From positions 620,001 through 684,000 of the forward strand of contig CAVPFA010000003.1 of assembly GCA_963703655.1 (NCBI GenBank): a stretch of DNA of 64,000 nt. The letters are read 5' to 3'. Source of the DNA: CAVPFA01 sp963703655. GTDB taxonomy: Bacteria; Actinomycetota; Acidimicrobiia; Acidimicrobiales; Bog-793. Below, one piece after another: positions 54,546 to 62,714 of this stretch. Positions within the stretch are counted from its first letter, which is position 1, and each line of letters opens with the position of its first letter. The notes under the pieces are model-generated. The model was given only the letters and a program-made list of their open reading frames with translations. It was not told the origin of the DNA and searched no databases. A program made the translations under genes and the position numbers.

Positions 54546-55823
54546 CTACAAGTCGAACAGGCCGCGCAACGCCTCGGCGAGCCGCTCACCGCGCGGCGAG
54601 CCCGCCGCGTCCTTAACCCGCACAGTCGGAGTGTGGAGGAGCTTGGCGACCGTGCGCTGGGTGATCGTCTCGACGATCGCGCGAGCCTCGGGGCCGAGCG
54701 CCTCGAGCCGCGCCCCTTGGCGGTCGAGCTCCGCTCGCCGGATCGACTCGGCCCGAGCCCGCAGCGCAGCCACGACCGGAGCCGCCGACCTGCCGGCGGA
54801 CGAGACCCGGTAGCGCTCGAGCTCCTCGGCGAGGACGGCACGGACGACTGGAATCTCGCGGCGCCGGGTCGCCATCTGGGCCTCCGCAAAGCGCCGCACG
54901 TCCTCCACGTCAAGCAGCCGGACGCCCTCGAGGCGGGCCACCGCGGGGTCTACGTCGCGCGGGACGGCGACGTCGACCACCAGCAGGGGCCGCTCGGGGC
55001 GCGACCTCATCGTCCGGCCGATGCGGGCCGCGTCCAGCAGTGTCTCTGCCGCGGCCGTTGACGTGAGCACGACGTCGGACCGCCCGAGCTCGTGGTCGAG
55101 CTTGGCGAAGCCCACCGTCTCCGCGCCCGCTTGCTCCGCGACCGCCCTCGCCCGCTCGGCCGAGCGGTTCGCGACCACCACCCGGGCCGGCTTTGCCGCT
55201 GCCTGCACCAGCGCCCGTGAGAACCCGGCCCCCACCTCTCCGGCTCCGATGAGGAGGACGGAGCGGCCTTCGAGACCGCCATCGAGCTGATCGGCCGCGA
55301 GGGCCACAGCCGCGTGGGCGAGCGAGGTCGTCCCCTGCGCGATGGCGGTATCGGTGCGCGCCCGCTTGCCGGCCTCGACGGCGTGACGGAACAAGGCGCC
55401 CAGCACGGGGCCGGCCGCCTGCTCCCGCAGGGCCAGCTCGGCGGCGCTGCGCACCTGGCGGAGGATCTCGCCCTCCCCGAGGACCGGCGAGTCGATGCCG
55501 GCCGCCACCTCGAACAGGTGCGAGATGGCGGCGTCGTCGATCCAGCAGAACAGGTGGTCGGAGAGCCCGAGCGCGTCGGGGCCCATGGTGTGCGATCGGG
55601 ACCGGAAGAAGCTCTCGATGTCGGCGACGCCGTCGTGGAAGCGCTCGACGACTGCGTAGACCTCCGTGCGCAGGCAGGTGGAGAGCACGACCGCCTCGGA
55701 CACGTGCTCGCTGTCGCAGAGCGCCTGCAGCGCCTTCGGCAGGTCGCGCTCTGCGACGGCGCCCTGCTCGAAGACGTCCAGCGAGACGTCCCTCTCGTTG
55801 ATCCCTACGACGACAACCGCCAC
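54546..55823 (-). CDS. hemA: Glutamyl-tRNA reductase
   Basis: The 425-aa enzyme makes glutamate-1-semialdehyde from Glu-tRNA and is usually rate-limiting for haem. The active site is STCLRTEVYAVVERFHDGVA; the Cys is present, but the usual Asn after it (STCNRTE) is Leu. HLFEVAAGIDSPVLGEGEIL and the NADPH fold VLLIGAGEVGAGFSRALVQA follow. GTG 55823 is chosen because GAGG lies upstream and it gives VAVVVVGINERD; ATG 55856 would add 11 residues. It lies 50 bp after rex, so it should be controlled by the Rex promoter. Confidence 0.92.
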   Translation of the reverse strand: MAVVVVGINERDVSLDVFEQGAVAERDLPKALQALCDSEHVSEAVVLSTCLRTEVYAVVERFHDGVADIESFFRSRSHTMGPDALGLSDHLFCWIDDAAISHLFEVAAGIDSPVLGEGEILRQVRSAAELALREQAAGPVLGALFRHAVEAGKRARTDTAIAQGTTSLAHAAVALAADQLDGGLEGRSVLLIGAGEVGAGFSRALVQAAAKPARVVVANRSAERARAVAEQAGAETVGFAKLDHELGRSDVVLTSTAAAETLLDAARIGRTMRSRPERPLLVVDVAVPRDVDPAVARLEGVRLLDVEDVRRFAEAQMATRRREIPVVRAVLAEELERYRVSSAGRSAAPVVAALRARAESIRRAELDRQGARLEALGPEARAIVETITQRTVAKLLHTPTVRVKDAAGSPRGERLAEALRGLFDL

Positions 55824-55872
55824 GGCGCGATTACCTCGTTTCTCCCAGGGCGACATCCTACGGGCATCACCG

Positions 55873-56556
55873 TCACGAATCGGGCACGTCATCGGTCGCG
55901 TCATCGGGGCCGGGCGAGGCCTCCGGGTGCGCCACGTAGAATGCGAGCACCTGCAGCTCGACGGAGAAGTCGACCTGGCGCAGCAGCACCGGAGGCGGCA
56001 CCGTGAGGATCGCCGGCGCAAAATTCAAGATTGCCTGTATGCCCGCCGCTACAAGGCGATCGCACACGTCCTGAGCGGCGCCCGCCGGCGACGCGATCAC
56101 GCCGATCGCCGGTCTGTCCGCGGCCGCGATGGCCGGCAGCTCCCTCAGATGCCGGATCGGCAGCGCGCCGACCACTTCGCCGATCTTGGCGGGATCCACG
56201 TCGAGGAGGGCGACGGCACGGAAGTTCTGGGTCGCGAACCCTTGCGAGCGGGCAAGGGCGTGGCCGAGATTGCCCATGCCCACGATGACGACAGCCCACT
56301 CCCGATCGAGGCCGAGCTCGCGCCGGATCTGGCCGAGGAGGAAGTCGACGTCGTAGCCGGTGCCGGGCGTGCCGTAGGTACCGAGGTGCGAGAGGTCCTT
56401 GCGCACCTTGGCGGCGTTGACCCCCGCCGCATCGGCCAGCTCCGCCGAGGAGACCGTCTTGATGCCGTCGGCCAGCAGTTCGATGAGCGCCCGATGGTAG
56501 ACCGGCAGCCTCACGACCGTGGGCTCGGGGATCCTTCGGGCAAAACGGTCGGCCAT
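55873..56556 (-). CDS. rex: Redox-sensing transcriptional repressor Rex
   Basis: Rex (227 aa) represses target genes when NADH/NAD+ is low and lets go when NADH rises. The N-terminal winged helix is visible in RLPVYHRALIELLADGIKTV, and ADAAGVNAAKVRKDLSHLGT. The Rossmann fold is VVIVGMGNLGHALARSQGFA, with LNFAPAILTVP near the domain-swapped helix. It is first in rex-hemA-hemC-hemD-hemB-hemL, an arrangement known from streptomycetes. The ATG at 56556 is close to a -10 element, so the mRNA may be leaderless. An 18-bp Rex operator overlaps the promoter. Confidence 0.95.
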   Translation of the reverse strand: MADRFARRIPEPTVVRLPVYHRALIELLADGIKTVSSAELADAAGVNAAKVRKDLSHLGTYGTPGTGYDVDFLLGQIRRELGLDREWAVVIVGMGNLGHALARSQGFATQNFRAVALLDVDPAKIGEVVGALPIRHLRELPAIAAADRPAIGVIASPAGAAQDVCDRLVAAGIQAILNFAPAILTVPPPVLLRQVDFSVELQVLAFYVAHPEASPGPDDATDDVPDS

Positions 56557-56564
56557 CGTGGGCG

Positions 56565-56594
56565 ATCGTAACGATTTTGTGCTCGCGCTCACAA
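56565..56594 (-). promoter_or_regulatory. rex promoter with overlapping Rex operator
   Basis: The 18-bp palindrome TTGTGCTCGCGCTCACAA (56577-56594) matches the Rex operator pattern TTGTG-N8-CACAA. On the minus strand it contains a -35-like TTGTGA (56594-56589), followed after 18 bp by TACGAT (56570-56565) as -10. The -10 ends eight bases before the rex ATG. Rex bound here would block RNA polymerase, giving autoregulation of rex and redox control of the hem genes. Confidence 0.85.
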
Positions 56595-56613
56595 ACACAG
56601 CTGCGCCGGCAGC

Positions 56614-58098
56614 TCAGCGAAGCTCGCTCCGGATCGCCTTGCCGTGCACCGACCGCGGCAGGTGCCTCACGAAGCTCACGTCCGTCGGGCACTTGTCGCG
56701 CGCGAGGTAACGGGCGCAGTGCCGGACGAGCTCTGTCTCGCTCAACCCTTCGGGGGCCCACGACGCCTCTGGCCAGACACCCGGCTTGGGCACGACGAAG
56801 GCGCGAACCGATTCGCCGTGCGCACGGTCCGGCGCACCGACCACCGCCGCCTCGGCGACGTCCGGGTGCATCGCGAGCACGTTCTCGACCTCGGCCGGGA
56901 AAACGTTGAAGCCCGAGACGATTATGAGGTCCTTGTGACGGTCCACGATGGTGAGCTCGCCCTCGTCGCTCAGCACGGCCACGTCGCCGGTGTGAAGCCA
57001 GCCGTCGGCGTCGAGCACGCGCGCGGTCGCGGCCGAATCTTCGAAGTAGCCGGCGAAGACGTTCGGCCCCCGAACCAAGATCTCTCCGGGATCGCCGGGG
57101 AGCACCTCGTCCCCGTCCCGGTCGACGATCCTGACCTCGACGCCGGGAAGCGGCCGGCCGACCGATGCCGGGTCGTGGTGGGCCTCGAGGTCGGGAAACG
57201 TGACCGCCGGCGAGGCTTCCGTCAGCCCATAGCCCTGCCAGAGGCGGACACCGAACCGGTCCTGGAAGCGCGCCGCCACCGCCGCGCTCAACAGAGCCGC
57301 TCCGGAAACGGCGAGGCGAACGGTGGCGAGCTCGTCCCCCCGTGCTCCGGGGTGGCCGGCCAGCGCTGCGAAGAGGTCCGGCACGCCCGCCAGCAGCGTG
57401 ACCCTCTCGGACTGCACGAGCGCGAGCGTCGTGGCGGGATCGAAGCGCTCCGCGAGAACGGTGGCCCCGCCCACGAAAAGCTGGACGCCGAGCACCGCGT
57501 TCAGCCCGAAGATGTGGAACGGCGGGATCAGGAGAACGGCTACGTCCTCGGAGGTGGCGGCCGTGCCGACCCGCAGCTCCATCTGCTCGATGTTCGCCAG
57601 CAGGTTCCCGTGGGTCAGCACAGCGGCCTTGGGAAAGCCCGCGGTGCCCGATGTGAACATCAGAGCCGCCGGGTCTTCTGCCAGCCGGTCGACGATCGGA
57701 GCCGCCGGCGCCGTGCTTGCGACGAGCTCGGCGGTGTCGATGGCGAGGTAACCGCGCCCGGCGAGCCACTCGCGCTCGCGCTCGTCCGACGGCCCGACGA
57801 CGACGGCGGTGGGCCGCACGGCAGCCAGCTCACCGTCGACCTCCGCGGCTGGGCTCGCCGGGTTGACGGGAACGACGACAGCGCCGAGGCCCAAAATGCC
57901 CAGGTAGGCGACGACGAACTCCGGGCTCGAGCCGCAAAGCAGCCCTACCCGGTCATCAGGTTCGATCCCGCGCGCGCCCAGCCCGGCGCGCGTCCGTTCG
58001 ACGTCATCGCGAAGGGGTCCGTAATTGACCCGCCGAGAGCCCTGGACCAGGGCCAAGGCCTTGGCCGGATGGGGACTGACGATGCTCGCGAGATTCAC
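56614..58098 (-). CDS. Acyl-CoA synthetase / AMP-dependent ligase
   Basis: A 494-aa member of the adenylate-forming family. FTSGTAGFPKAAVLTHGNLL is the phosphate-binding loop, YGLTEASPAVTF the adenine motif, GWLHTGDVAVLSDEGELTIV and DRHKDLIIVSGFNVFPAEVE the hinge, and VHGKAIRSELR the catalytic C-terminal Lys. The pattern fits long- or medium-chain fatty acyl-CoA ligases (FadD-like); the acid cannot be told. The start is GTG 58098 without a clear ribosome-binding site, close behind the HTH gene. Confidence 0.9.
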   Translation of the reverse strand: MNLASIVSPHPAKALALVQGSRRVNYGPLRDDVERTRAGLGARGIEPDDRVGLLCGSSPEFVVAYLGILGLGAVVVPVNPASPAAEVDGELAAVRPTAVVVGPSDEREREWLAGRGYLAIDTAELVASTAPAAPIVDRLAEDPAALMFTSGTAGFPKAAVLTHGNLLANIEQMELRVGTAATSEDVAVLLIPPFHIFGLNAVLGVQLFVGGATVLAERFDPATTLALVQSERVTLLAGVPDLFAALAGHPGARGDELATVRLAVSGAALLSAAVAARFQDRFGVRLWQGYGLTEASPAVTFPDLEAHHDPASVGRPLPGVEVRIVDRDGDEVLPGDPGEILVRGPNVFAGYFEDSAATARVLDADGWLHTGDVAVLSDEGELTIVDRHKDLIIVSGFNVFPAEVENVLAMHPDVAEAAVVGAPDRAHGESVRAFVVPKPGVWPEASWAPEGLSETELVRHCARYLARDKCPTDVSFVRHLPRSVHGKAIRSELR

Positions 58099-58107
58099 CG
58101 AGCGGGC

Positions 58108-58311
58108 TCAGCCGGCTTCCGTGAAACGCTCCGCGAGGTAGCGGTCGACGTCCTCGTCACGCAGCCGGTACGACTTGCCGACGCGCACCGCCGGCAGTTG
58201 TCCCGAGTTGATGAGCCGGTAGACCGTCATGTTCGAGACCCGCAATGCGCGGGCCACCTCGGCCACCGTGGAGAACCTTGACTTGGCGTACTCGATCGTT
58301 GACAGTTGCAT
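58108..58311 (-). CDS. Small excisionase-type HTH protein
   Basis: From ATG 58311 the product is 67 aa: MQLSTIEYAKSRFSTVAEVA, then a winged HTH with VSNMTVYRLINSGQLPAVRV. This is the HTH_17/BldC-like fold. A similar small regulator lies beside proC in mycobacteria (recalled, not checked), and the same neighbour is present here. GAGGGG lies just before the ATG. A TTG at 58344 would add 11 residues. Its targets are unknown; in phages this fold directs excision, but chromosomal copies in actinobacteria act as regulators. Confidence 0.85.
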   Translation of the reverse strand: MQLSTIEYAKSRFSTVAEVARALRVSNMTVYRLINSGQLPAVRVGKSYRLRDEDVDRYLAERFTEAG

Positions 58312-58434
58312 CACCCCTCTCCGCCAGTCACGAATGTACGCCAATGTGGCTGGAGTTCAAAGCGGGAAGTACCTCTGGTGCCCCGGAACGGCCCTGGTCC
58401 AACCCGGCACGGGCCCAGCCGGAGGCAATCCGGG

Positions 58435-59229
58435 TCACGATCTGCGGCCGATCTCCCGTGACCGATTCGCGGCGGCGGCGACTGCCTCGAGGACCGAGGA
58501 GCGGAACCCGTGAGCCTCGAGGACCCGCAAAGCTGCGGCCGTCGTCCCTCCCGGGGACGTGACCGCCGCCCGAAGGACTTCTGGCGAGTCGCCGGTCTCG
58601 GCGAGCAGGCGAGCCGAGCCGAGCAGCGTCTGCACCGCGAGAAGGCGGCTCACCTCCCGGTCGAGTCCCTCGTTGACGCCGGCCTCGACGAGAGCCTCGG
58701 CCAGCAGGAAGACGTATGCAGGTCCCGAGCCCGACAACCCGGTCACGGCGTCTAGCTGGTACTCCGCAAGGCGCGCCACGACTCCTAACGCCGACAGCAC
58801 CGCCTCTGCCCAGATGAAGTCGTCCTCGGCGACCGACGGGCCCCCGGCCAGCCCGGTGGCGCCGGCACCCAGAACGGCGGGGGTATTCGGCATCGCCCGG
58901 AGCGCCGCGACGCCCCTCCCCAGCCAGGTCTCGAGTTGGGCGATGGTGACGCCGGCCACGATCGAGATCGCGCGGCGGCAACCTGACCCGGCGATGGTCC
59001 GGCAACCGGCCTCGGCGTCGGCGGGCTTGACGGCGAGGACGGCGGATTCGGCGGTCACCCCCGCCTCCGACGCGATTATTCCCGGGTAGCGCTCCAGAAG
59101 ATCCGCTCGCGCCGACGCCAGCGGCTCGACGACCGCCAGCTCCTCTGGCGCGGCGAAGCCCGAGCGGATCAGACCGCCCACAAGCGCGTGGCCCATCCGC
59201 CCGCCACCGACGACGACCAGGCGCGTCAC
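58435..59229 (-). CDS. proC: Pyrroline-5-carboxylate reductase
   Basis: The 264-aa enzyme of the last proline step. The NAD(P)H motif VVVGGGRMGHALVGGLIRSG is at 5-24; RAMPNTPAVLGAGATGLAGG is the substrate-side segment; the signature AVTGLSGSGPAYVFLLAEAL lies near 160-179, with LLGSARLLAETGDSPEVLRA and VTSPGGTTAAAL after it. Length is normal. The ATG/GTG start is ten bases after mshA, so it is likely last in the sodX-rsiG-xre-mshA-proC unit. Confidence 0.96.
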   Translation of the reverse strand: MTRLVVVGGGRMGHALVGGLIRSGFAAPEELAVVEPLASARADLLERYPGIIASEAGVTAESAVLAVKPADAEAGCRTIAGSGCRRAISIVAGVTIAQLETWLGRGVAALRAMPNTPAVLGAGATGLAGGPSVAEDDFIWAEAVLSALGVVARLAEYQLDAVTGLSGSGPAYVFLLAEALVEAGVNEGLDREVSRLLAVQTLLGSARLLAETGDSPEVLRAAVTSPGGTTAAALRVLEAHGFRSSVLEAVAAAANRSREIGRRS

Positions 59230-59239
59230 GGGGCGCAGC

Positions 59240-60502
59240 TCAGCACTCGATCAGCGTGCGGGCCGTGAGATCGCCGTACAAGCGGCGCAGCCTGGCCGCC
59301 GTGATCGACCAGGTGTACCCCGCTGCCATGGCTGCGCCCCCGGCACCGAGCTCGGCCTGGAGCGACGGGTCGGCACAGATGGCGCCGGCGTACCGCGCGT
59401 AGGCGCCCACATCGGCGTCGTCGACGAGGTAGCCGGTCCGGCCGTGCTGGACGAGGGTCCGCAGACCCCCGACCGCCGCTGCCACGACCGGGGTGCCGCA
59501 GGCAGCGGCCTCCAGCGCTACGAGGCCGAACGACTCCGATCGCGAGGGTACGAGGCAGCAGTCGGCAGCCCGGTAGTAGGTCGAGAGCAGCTCGTGCCGC
59601 TGCGGCGCCACGAAGCGCACGCGCTCGGCGAGACCGTGCGCGTCCACCGTTGCGTGCAACGTCGCGAGCTCTGCGTCACCTCGGGGCCCGCTGGGACCGC
59701 CGACCACGACGAGCCGGGCGCTCGGAGTCGACCGGACGAGGAGCTCGAAGGCCTCGAGAGCCACGTCGGCGCCTTTCAGGGGCTGGATCCGGCCGACGAA
59801 AAGAAGAAGTGGGCCATCGCCGGGAAGGCCGAGCGCGCGCCGGGCGTGAACGCGATCGCCAGGGGAGAAGAACGCGTGGTCGACACCGAGCGGGACGACC
59901 TCGACCCTGTCCCGGTCCGCTCCGTACAGCTCCACGAGCTGGTCTACCTCGACCGGGCACGAGGCGAGCAGAGCGTCCGAGCAGCCGATTATCTGCGACT
60001 CGGCACTCGCCCGCCGGCTGGGCTCTGAGCTCTCGACCTCCTCGGGGCTGGCCTCGGCCTTCACGCGATCCAAGGTGTGGAAGGTCGAGACGAGGGGCAG
60101 GGCGAGGCGGTGCTTGATGTCGTGGCCGGACAGGCCCGACAGCCAGTAGTTCGCGTGGATGGCGTCCGCAGGGGCCTCGCTCGCGCCGCTCAGGGCGCGG
60201 GCGGGGTGAGTCATCCGTTCGATGACCGATTCGGTGAACTCCTCGACGTGGTCCTGCAGCGTCTCCTTCGCGACCGCGGCGGGAGGGCCGGCGGCGACGT
60301 GATGCAGCGTGAACCCAGGCTCGACGGCGATCACGTCCGGAAGCTGGGGCGCCCAGCGGCGGGTGTAGACGTCGCAGGCGACCCCTCCCCGGGCGAGTGC
60401 CGAGGAGAGCTCGCGCACGTAGACGTTCATGCCGCCGCCGTCGCCCGTCCCGGGCTGGGCCAGCGGCGAGGTGTGCATCGAGAGCACGGCCAGCTTTCGC
60501 AC
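59240..60502 (-). CDS. mshA: D-inositol-3-phosphate glycosyltransferase (mycothiol synthesis)
   Basis: A 420-aa GT4 enzyme that joins GlcNAc to inositol-3-phosphate, the first step to mycothiol. The N-terminus VLSMHTSPLAQPGTGDGGGM and NVYVRELSSALARGGV are diagnostic of MshA. The donor site has FVGRIQPLKGADVALEAFEL and the EX7E motif in SRSESFGLVALEAAACGTPV. It lies five bases after the xre stop. Mycothiol is the main thiol of actinobacteria, so this supports the taxonomic call. Confidence 0.93.
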   Translation of the reverse strand: MRKLAVLSMHTSPLAQPGTGDGGGMNVYVRELSSALARGGVACDVYTRRWAPQLPDVIAVEPGFTLHHVAAGPPAAVAKETLQDHVEEFTESVIERMTHPARALSGASEAPADAIHANYWLSGLSGHDIKHRLALPLVSTFHTLDRVKAEASPEEVESSEPSRRASAESQIIGCSDALLASCPVEVDQLVELYGADRDRVEVVPLGVDHAFFSPGDRVHARRALGLPGDGPLLLFVGRIQPLKGADVALEAFELLVRSTPSARLVVVGGPSGPRGDAELATLHATVDAHGLAERVRFVAPQRHELLSTYYRAADCCLVPSRSESFGLVALEAAACGTPVVAAAVGGLRTLVQHGRTGYLVDDADVGAYARYAGAICADPSLQAELGAGGAAMAAGYTWSITAARLRRLYGDLTARTLIEC

Positions 60503-60507
60503 CGGCG

Positions 60508-60942
60508 TCAGCCTACTGACGAACCGCCAAGATCGAGCGTGGGCTCCTCCGCCGCGGCGCCGCTTGGATCGCTGTGGCGATGTTCGCCCGGGCCGTTCTC
60601 GCGCCGGAACGACAGGTAGATCCGTACCAGCGCCTGGCGTTGGTCCTCCACCAGGTACGGGTCGGTCAGGATGTGCCTCACCACATCGTCGTCGCGGCGC
60701 TCGTCCTCCAAGATCCCTGCGCGGACGTACAAAGTCTCAGCTGAGATCCGCAGCGCCTTGGCGATCTGTTGCAGGATCTCGGCTGACGGCTTTCGCAGGC
60801 CCCGCTCGATCTGGCTCAGGTAGGGGTTCGATATCCCGGCGATCTCGGACAGTCGCCGCAGCGAAAGCCTGGCAGTGTTCCGCTGCTGTCGGATGAACTC
60901 GCCAAGGTCGGCCCAGCGGTCGTGCGGGTCGTCAGCGGTCAT
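60508..60942 (-). CDS. XRE-family HTH transcriptional regulator
   Basis: The 144-aa protein has a lambda-repressor-type HTH at about residues 12-68: LGEFIRQQRNTARLSLRRLS, and GISNPYLSQIERGLRKPSAE, followed by ILQQIAKALRISAETLYVRA. The rest is a short helical region and an acidic, Ser/Gly-rich tail. It closely resembles a conserved actinobacterial regulator of the Rv0474 type. It lies seven bases after rsiG and five before mshA, so it is translated from the same mRNA. The ligand is not known from sequence. Confidence 0.9.
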   Translation of the reverse strand: MTADDPHDRWADLGEFIRQQRNTARLSLRRLSEIAGISNPYLSQIERGLRKPSAEILQQIAKALRISAETLYVRAGILEDERRDDDVVRHILTDPYLVEDQRQALVRIYLSFRRENGPGEHRHSDPSGAAAEEPTLDLGGSSVG

Positions 60943-60949
60943 CCGGCCT

Positions 60950-61549
60950 TCACTTGAGAAGGCTGTCCGCGTCCGCCGCTCCGACCTTGTACCGCTCGAC
61001 GATCGCCGTCTGGAGCTGGTCGATCCGATCGTGCAAAGTCCTGCGGGTGCTCGAGACGCTCGTCTCGGCGGCCCGGAGTGACTCGGCGAGAGAACGGAGC
61101 TCCTCGTCGCCGAAGGCCCCGAGGTTCGCTCCGGGCAGCAGCGGTGGACTCTTGTCGCCCTTCCGCTGGGCACTGAGCACCTCGGCCACGAGATCCTCGA
61201 GCGCGAGCTCCCTTTGTTCGGTCCATCCCTCTGCGACTCCGGCCATCGTGAGGCGCGGTTCGTGCGGGGCAACCTGGGGCGGCCAGTGCGAACCCGTTCC
61301 TGCGAGGATCGACGGCAGCTCCTCGACCAGCCGGCCGGCGTCGCCGCGGACTCCCCTGCCTCGCGCCTCGAGCTCCGCCGCGGCGATGTCGAGCTCGCCC
61401 TGCAGCACCCGGCGGACGTAGGAGAGCGCGACCTCGGCGCGCTGGCAGGCATCCCGGCGCATCCTGAGCTCGCCCACGGTCACCGAGTGCAGGTCAGCCG
61501 TCAGCTCCGGCGCGAGCAACCGGTCGATATCCCTCTGGTGCAGGCTCAT
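60950..61549 (-). CDS. RsiG-like anti-sigma factor with c-di-GMP signature motifs
   Basis: A 199-aa all-helical protein. Residues 39-54 match exactly the RsiG c-di-GMP motif E-x3-S-x2-R-x3-Q-x3-D (E39, S43, R46, Q50, D54). A second copy at 162-177 has E162, S166, R169 and D177, but His173 in place of Gln. In Streptomyces RsiG these two motifs, in the two arms of a coiled coil, bind a c-di-GMP dimer and so hold sigma WhiG. No WhiG gene lies in this window. The start ATG 61549 overlaps the sodX stop (ATGA); the MASFG... start upstream is rejected. It stands in a tight row sodX-rsiG-xre-mshA-proC. Function as a c-di-GMP-dependent anti-sigma is inferred. Confidence 0.82.
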   Translation of the reverse strand: MSLHQRDIDRLLAPELTADLHSVTVGELRMRRDACQRAEVALSYVRRVLQGELDIAAAELEARGRGVRGDAGRLVEELPSILAGTGSHWPPQVAPHEPRLTMAGVAEGWTEQRELALEDLVAEVLSAQRKGDKSPPLLPGANLGAFGDEELRSLAESLRAAETSVSSTRRTLHDRIDQLQTAIVERYKVGAADADSLLK

Positions 61550-61989
61550 CCCAATCGAGAGTACCGCTGCTCGAGGCGGGGCGCCGAACGAAGCCACCCC
61601 ACCCGTGAGCGAGGGAAGTACCGGTACACCGCCCGGCCTATGACCCGCGAGCGTGTCACGGACCCGAACGCACGGCTGTCGCGACTGGCGGCCGGGTTGT
61701 CGCCGCGGACCTCCAGACCGGTCGGGCCAACCGCCGCAACCCGCTTCACGAGCAGCCGCGCCGGCTCGCCGGGGTCGCGCAGGGCGACGAGGTCGCCGGG
61801 ACGAGGCCTTCCGAGACGCACGACCACGAGCCGGTCGCCCGGCTCGAGGGCCGGGGCCATGCTCGTGCCTTCCACTACCACTCGGCGAAGGCTCGACCGA
61901 AATGCGGTGGCGGCGAGGATCACGGCTGCCCCGACGGCGGCCCCGACCGGCACGTGAAGGCGAGGATAAGGTGAGCGAGACCTAGCCAC
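61546..61989 (-). CDS. sodX: Nickel superoxide dismutase maturation protease
   Basis: An S26 signal-peptidase-like protease of 147 aa from GTG 61989. One membrane helix (VPVGAAVGAAVILAATAF) is followed by the catalytic Ser segment VEGTSMAPALEPGDRLVVV (S43) and the Lys in LLVKRVAAVGP (K82), then RGDNPAASRDSRAFGSV. It removes the SodN N-terminal propeptide to free the Ni-binding hook. It is divergent from sodN with 25 bp between start codons. An upstream start at 62040 would overlap sodN. Confidence 0.88.
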   Translation of the reverse strand: MARSRSPYPRLHVPVGAAVGAAVILAATAFRSSLRRVVVEGTSMAPALEPGDRLVVVRLGRPRPGDLVALRDPGEPARLLVKRVAAVGPTGLEVRGDNPAASRDSRAFGSVTRSRVIGRAVYRYFPRSRVGWLRSAPRLEQRYSRLG

Positions 61990-62014
61990 AGACGTCCGAC
62001 CAAGGAGCCGTCGT

Positions 62015-62434
62015 ATGCACCTCACCTCGCGTTTGCTCACATTGCTCGACCGCTTGAGCGGCCCGGCAACCGTCCATGCCCATTGCGACCTGCCCTGTGG
62101 CGTCTACGACCCCGCTCAGGCCCGAATCGAGGCAGACTCGGTAAAAGCGTGCATGGAGAAGTTCAACTCCTCGACCGACGAGATATTCAAAGAGCGGGCG
62201 ATCACGATCAAAGAAGAGCGCGCCGACCTCGTCAAGCATCACCTCTGGGTCCTGTGGACGGACTACTTCAAGCCTGAGCACCTCGAGAAGCACCCCGAGC
62301 TTCACAGCCTGTTCTGGACGGCCACAAAGACCGCCGGCGATACCAAGAAGACGACCGACGTCGCCGTCGGCCAGAAGCTGCTCGACCAGATCGCCGAGAT
62401 CGACCGGATCTTCTGGGAGACGAAGAAGGGCTGA
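62015..62434 (+). CDS. sodN: Nickel-containing superoxide dismutase
   Basis: A 139-aa precursor. After a 22-residue propeptide ending ATVHA, the mature protein begins HCDLPCGVY, the Ni hook with His1, Cys2 and Cys6. The remaining 108 residues are the four-helix bundle (KACMEKFNSSTDEIFKERAI; HHLWVLWTDYFKPEHLEKHP). The mature length of 117 aa is exactly that of Streptomyces Ni-SOD. AAGGAG precedes the ATG. Convergent with moaD. No clear Nur box is seen in the very short intergenic space. Confidence 0.97.
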   Translation: MHLTSRLLTLLDRLSGPATVHAHCDLPCGVYDPAQARIEADSVKACMEKFNSSTDEIFKERAITIKEERADLVKHHLWVLWTDYFKPEHLEKHPELHSLFWTATKTAGDTKKTTDVAVGQKLLDQIAEIDRIFWETKKG

Positions 62435-62471
62435 GCCTGCACGATCGGCCGTCCGGCAAGTCGCTCGCGGC

Positions 62472-62708
62472 TCACCCGCCCGAGACGGGAGGCAGCACGG
62501 CGACCTCGTCGCTGTCGCTGACGGGCAGGTCGCGGCTCGCAGCTTCGCCGTTCAGCCAGATTGCGCTGATGCCGATGACCGCGGCGAGCCGTGCTCCGTA
62601 GAGCTCGACCGCTCCGTCGAGCACGTCACCGACCGTGCCTCCCTCGATCGTGGCCTCGCCGGTGCCGGCGCATTCGCGGGCCTGGGCGAACAACCTGAGG
62701 CGCGCCAA
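62472..62708 (-). CDS. MoaD/ThiS-family sulfur-carrier protein
   Basis: A 78-aa ubiquitin-fold protein ending in Gly-Gly (VAVLPPVSGG), the residue pair that is adenylated and thiocarboxylated. The N-terminus ARLRLFAQARECAGTGEATI fits MoaD, the small subunit of molybdopterin synthase, better than ThiS. No other molybdopterin gene lies nearby, so the partner enzyme is unknown. Confidence 0.85.
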   Translation of the reverse strand: MARLRLFAQARECAGTGEATIEGGTVGDVLDGAVELYGARLAAVIGISAIWLNGEAASRDLPVSDSDEVAVLPPVSGG

Positions 62709-62714
62709 GCTCGC

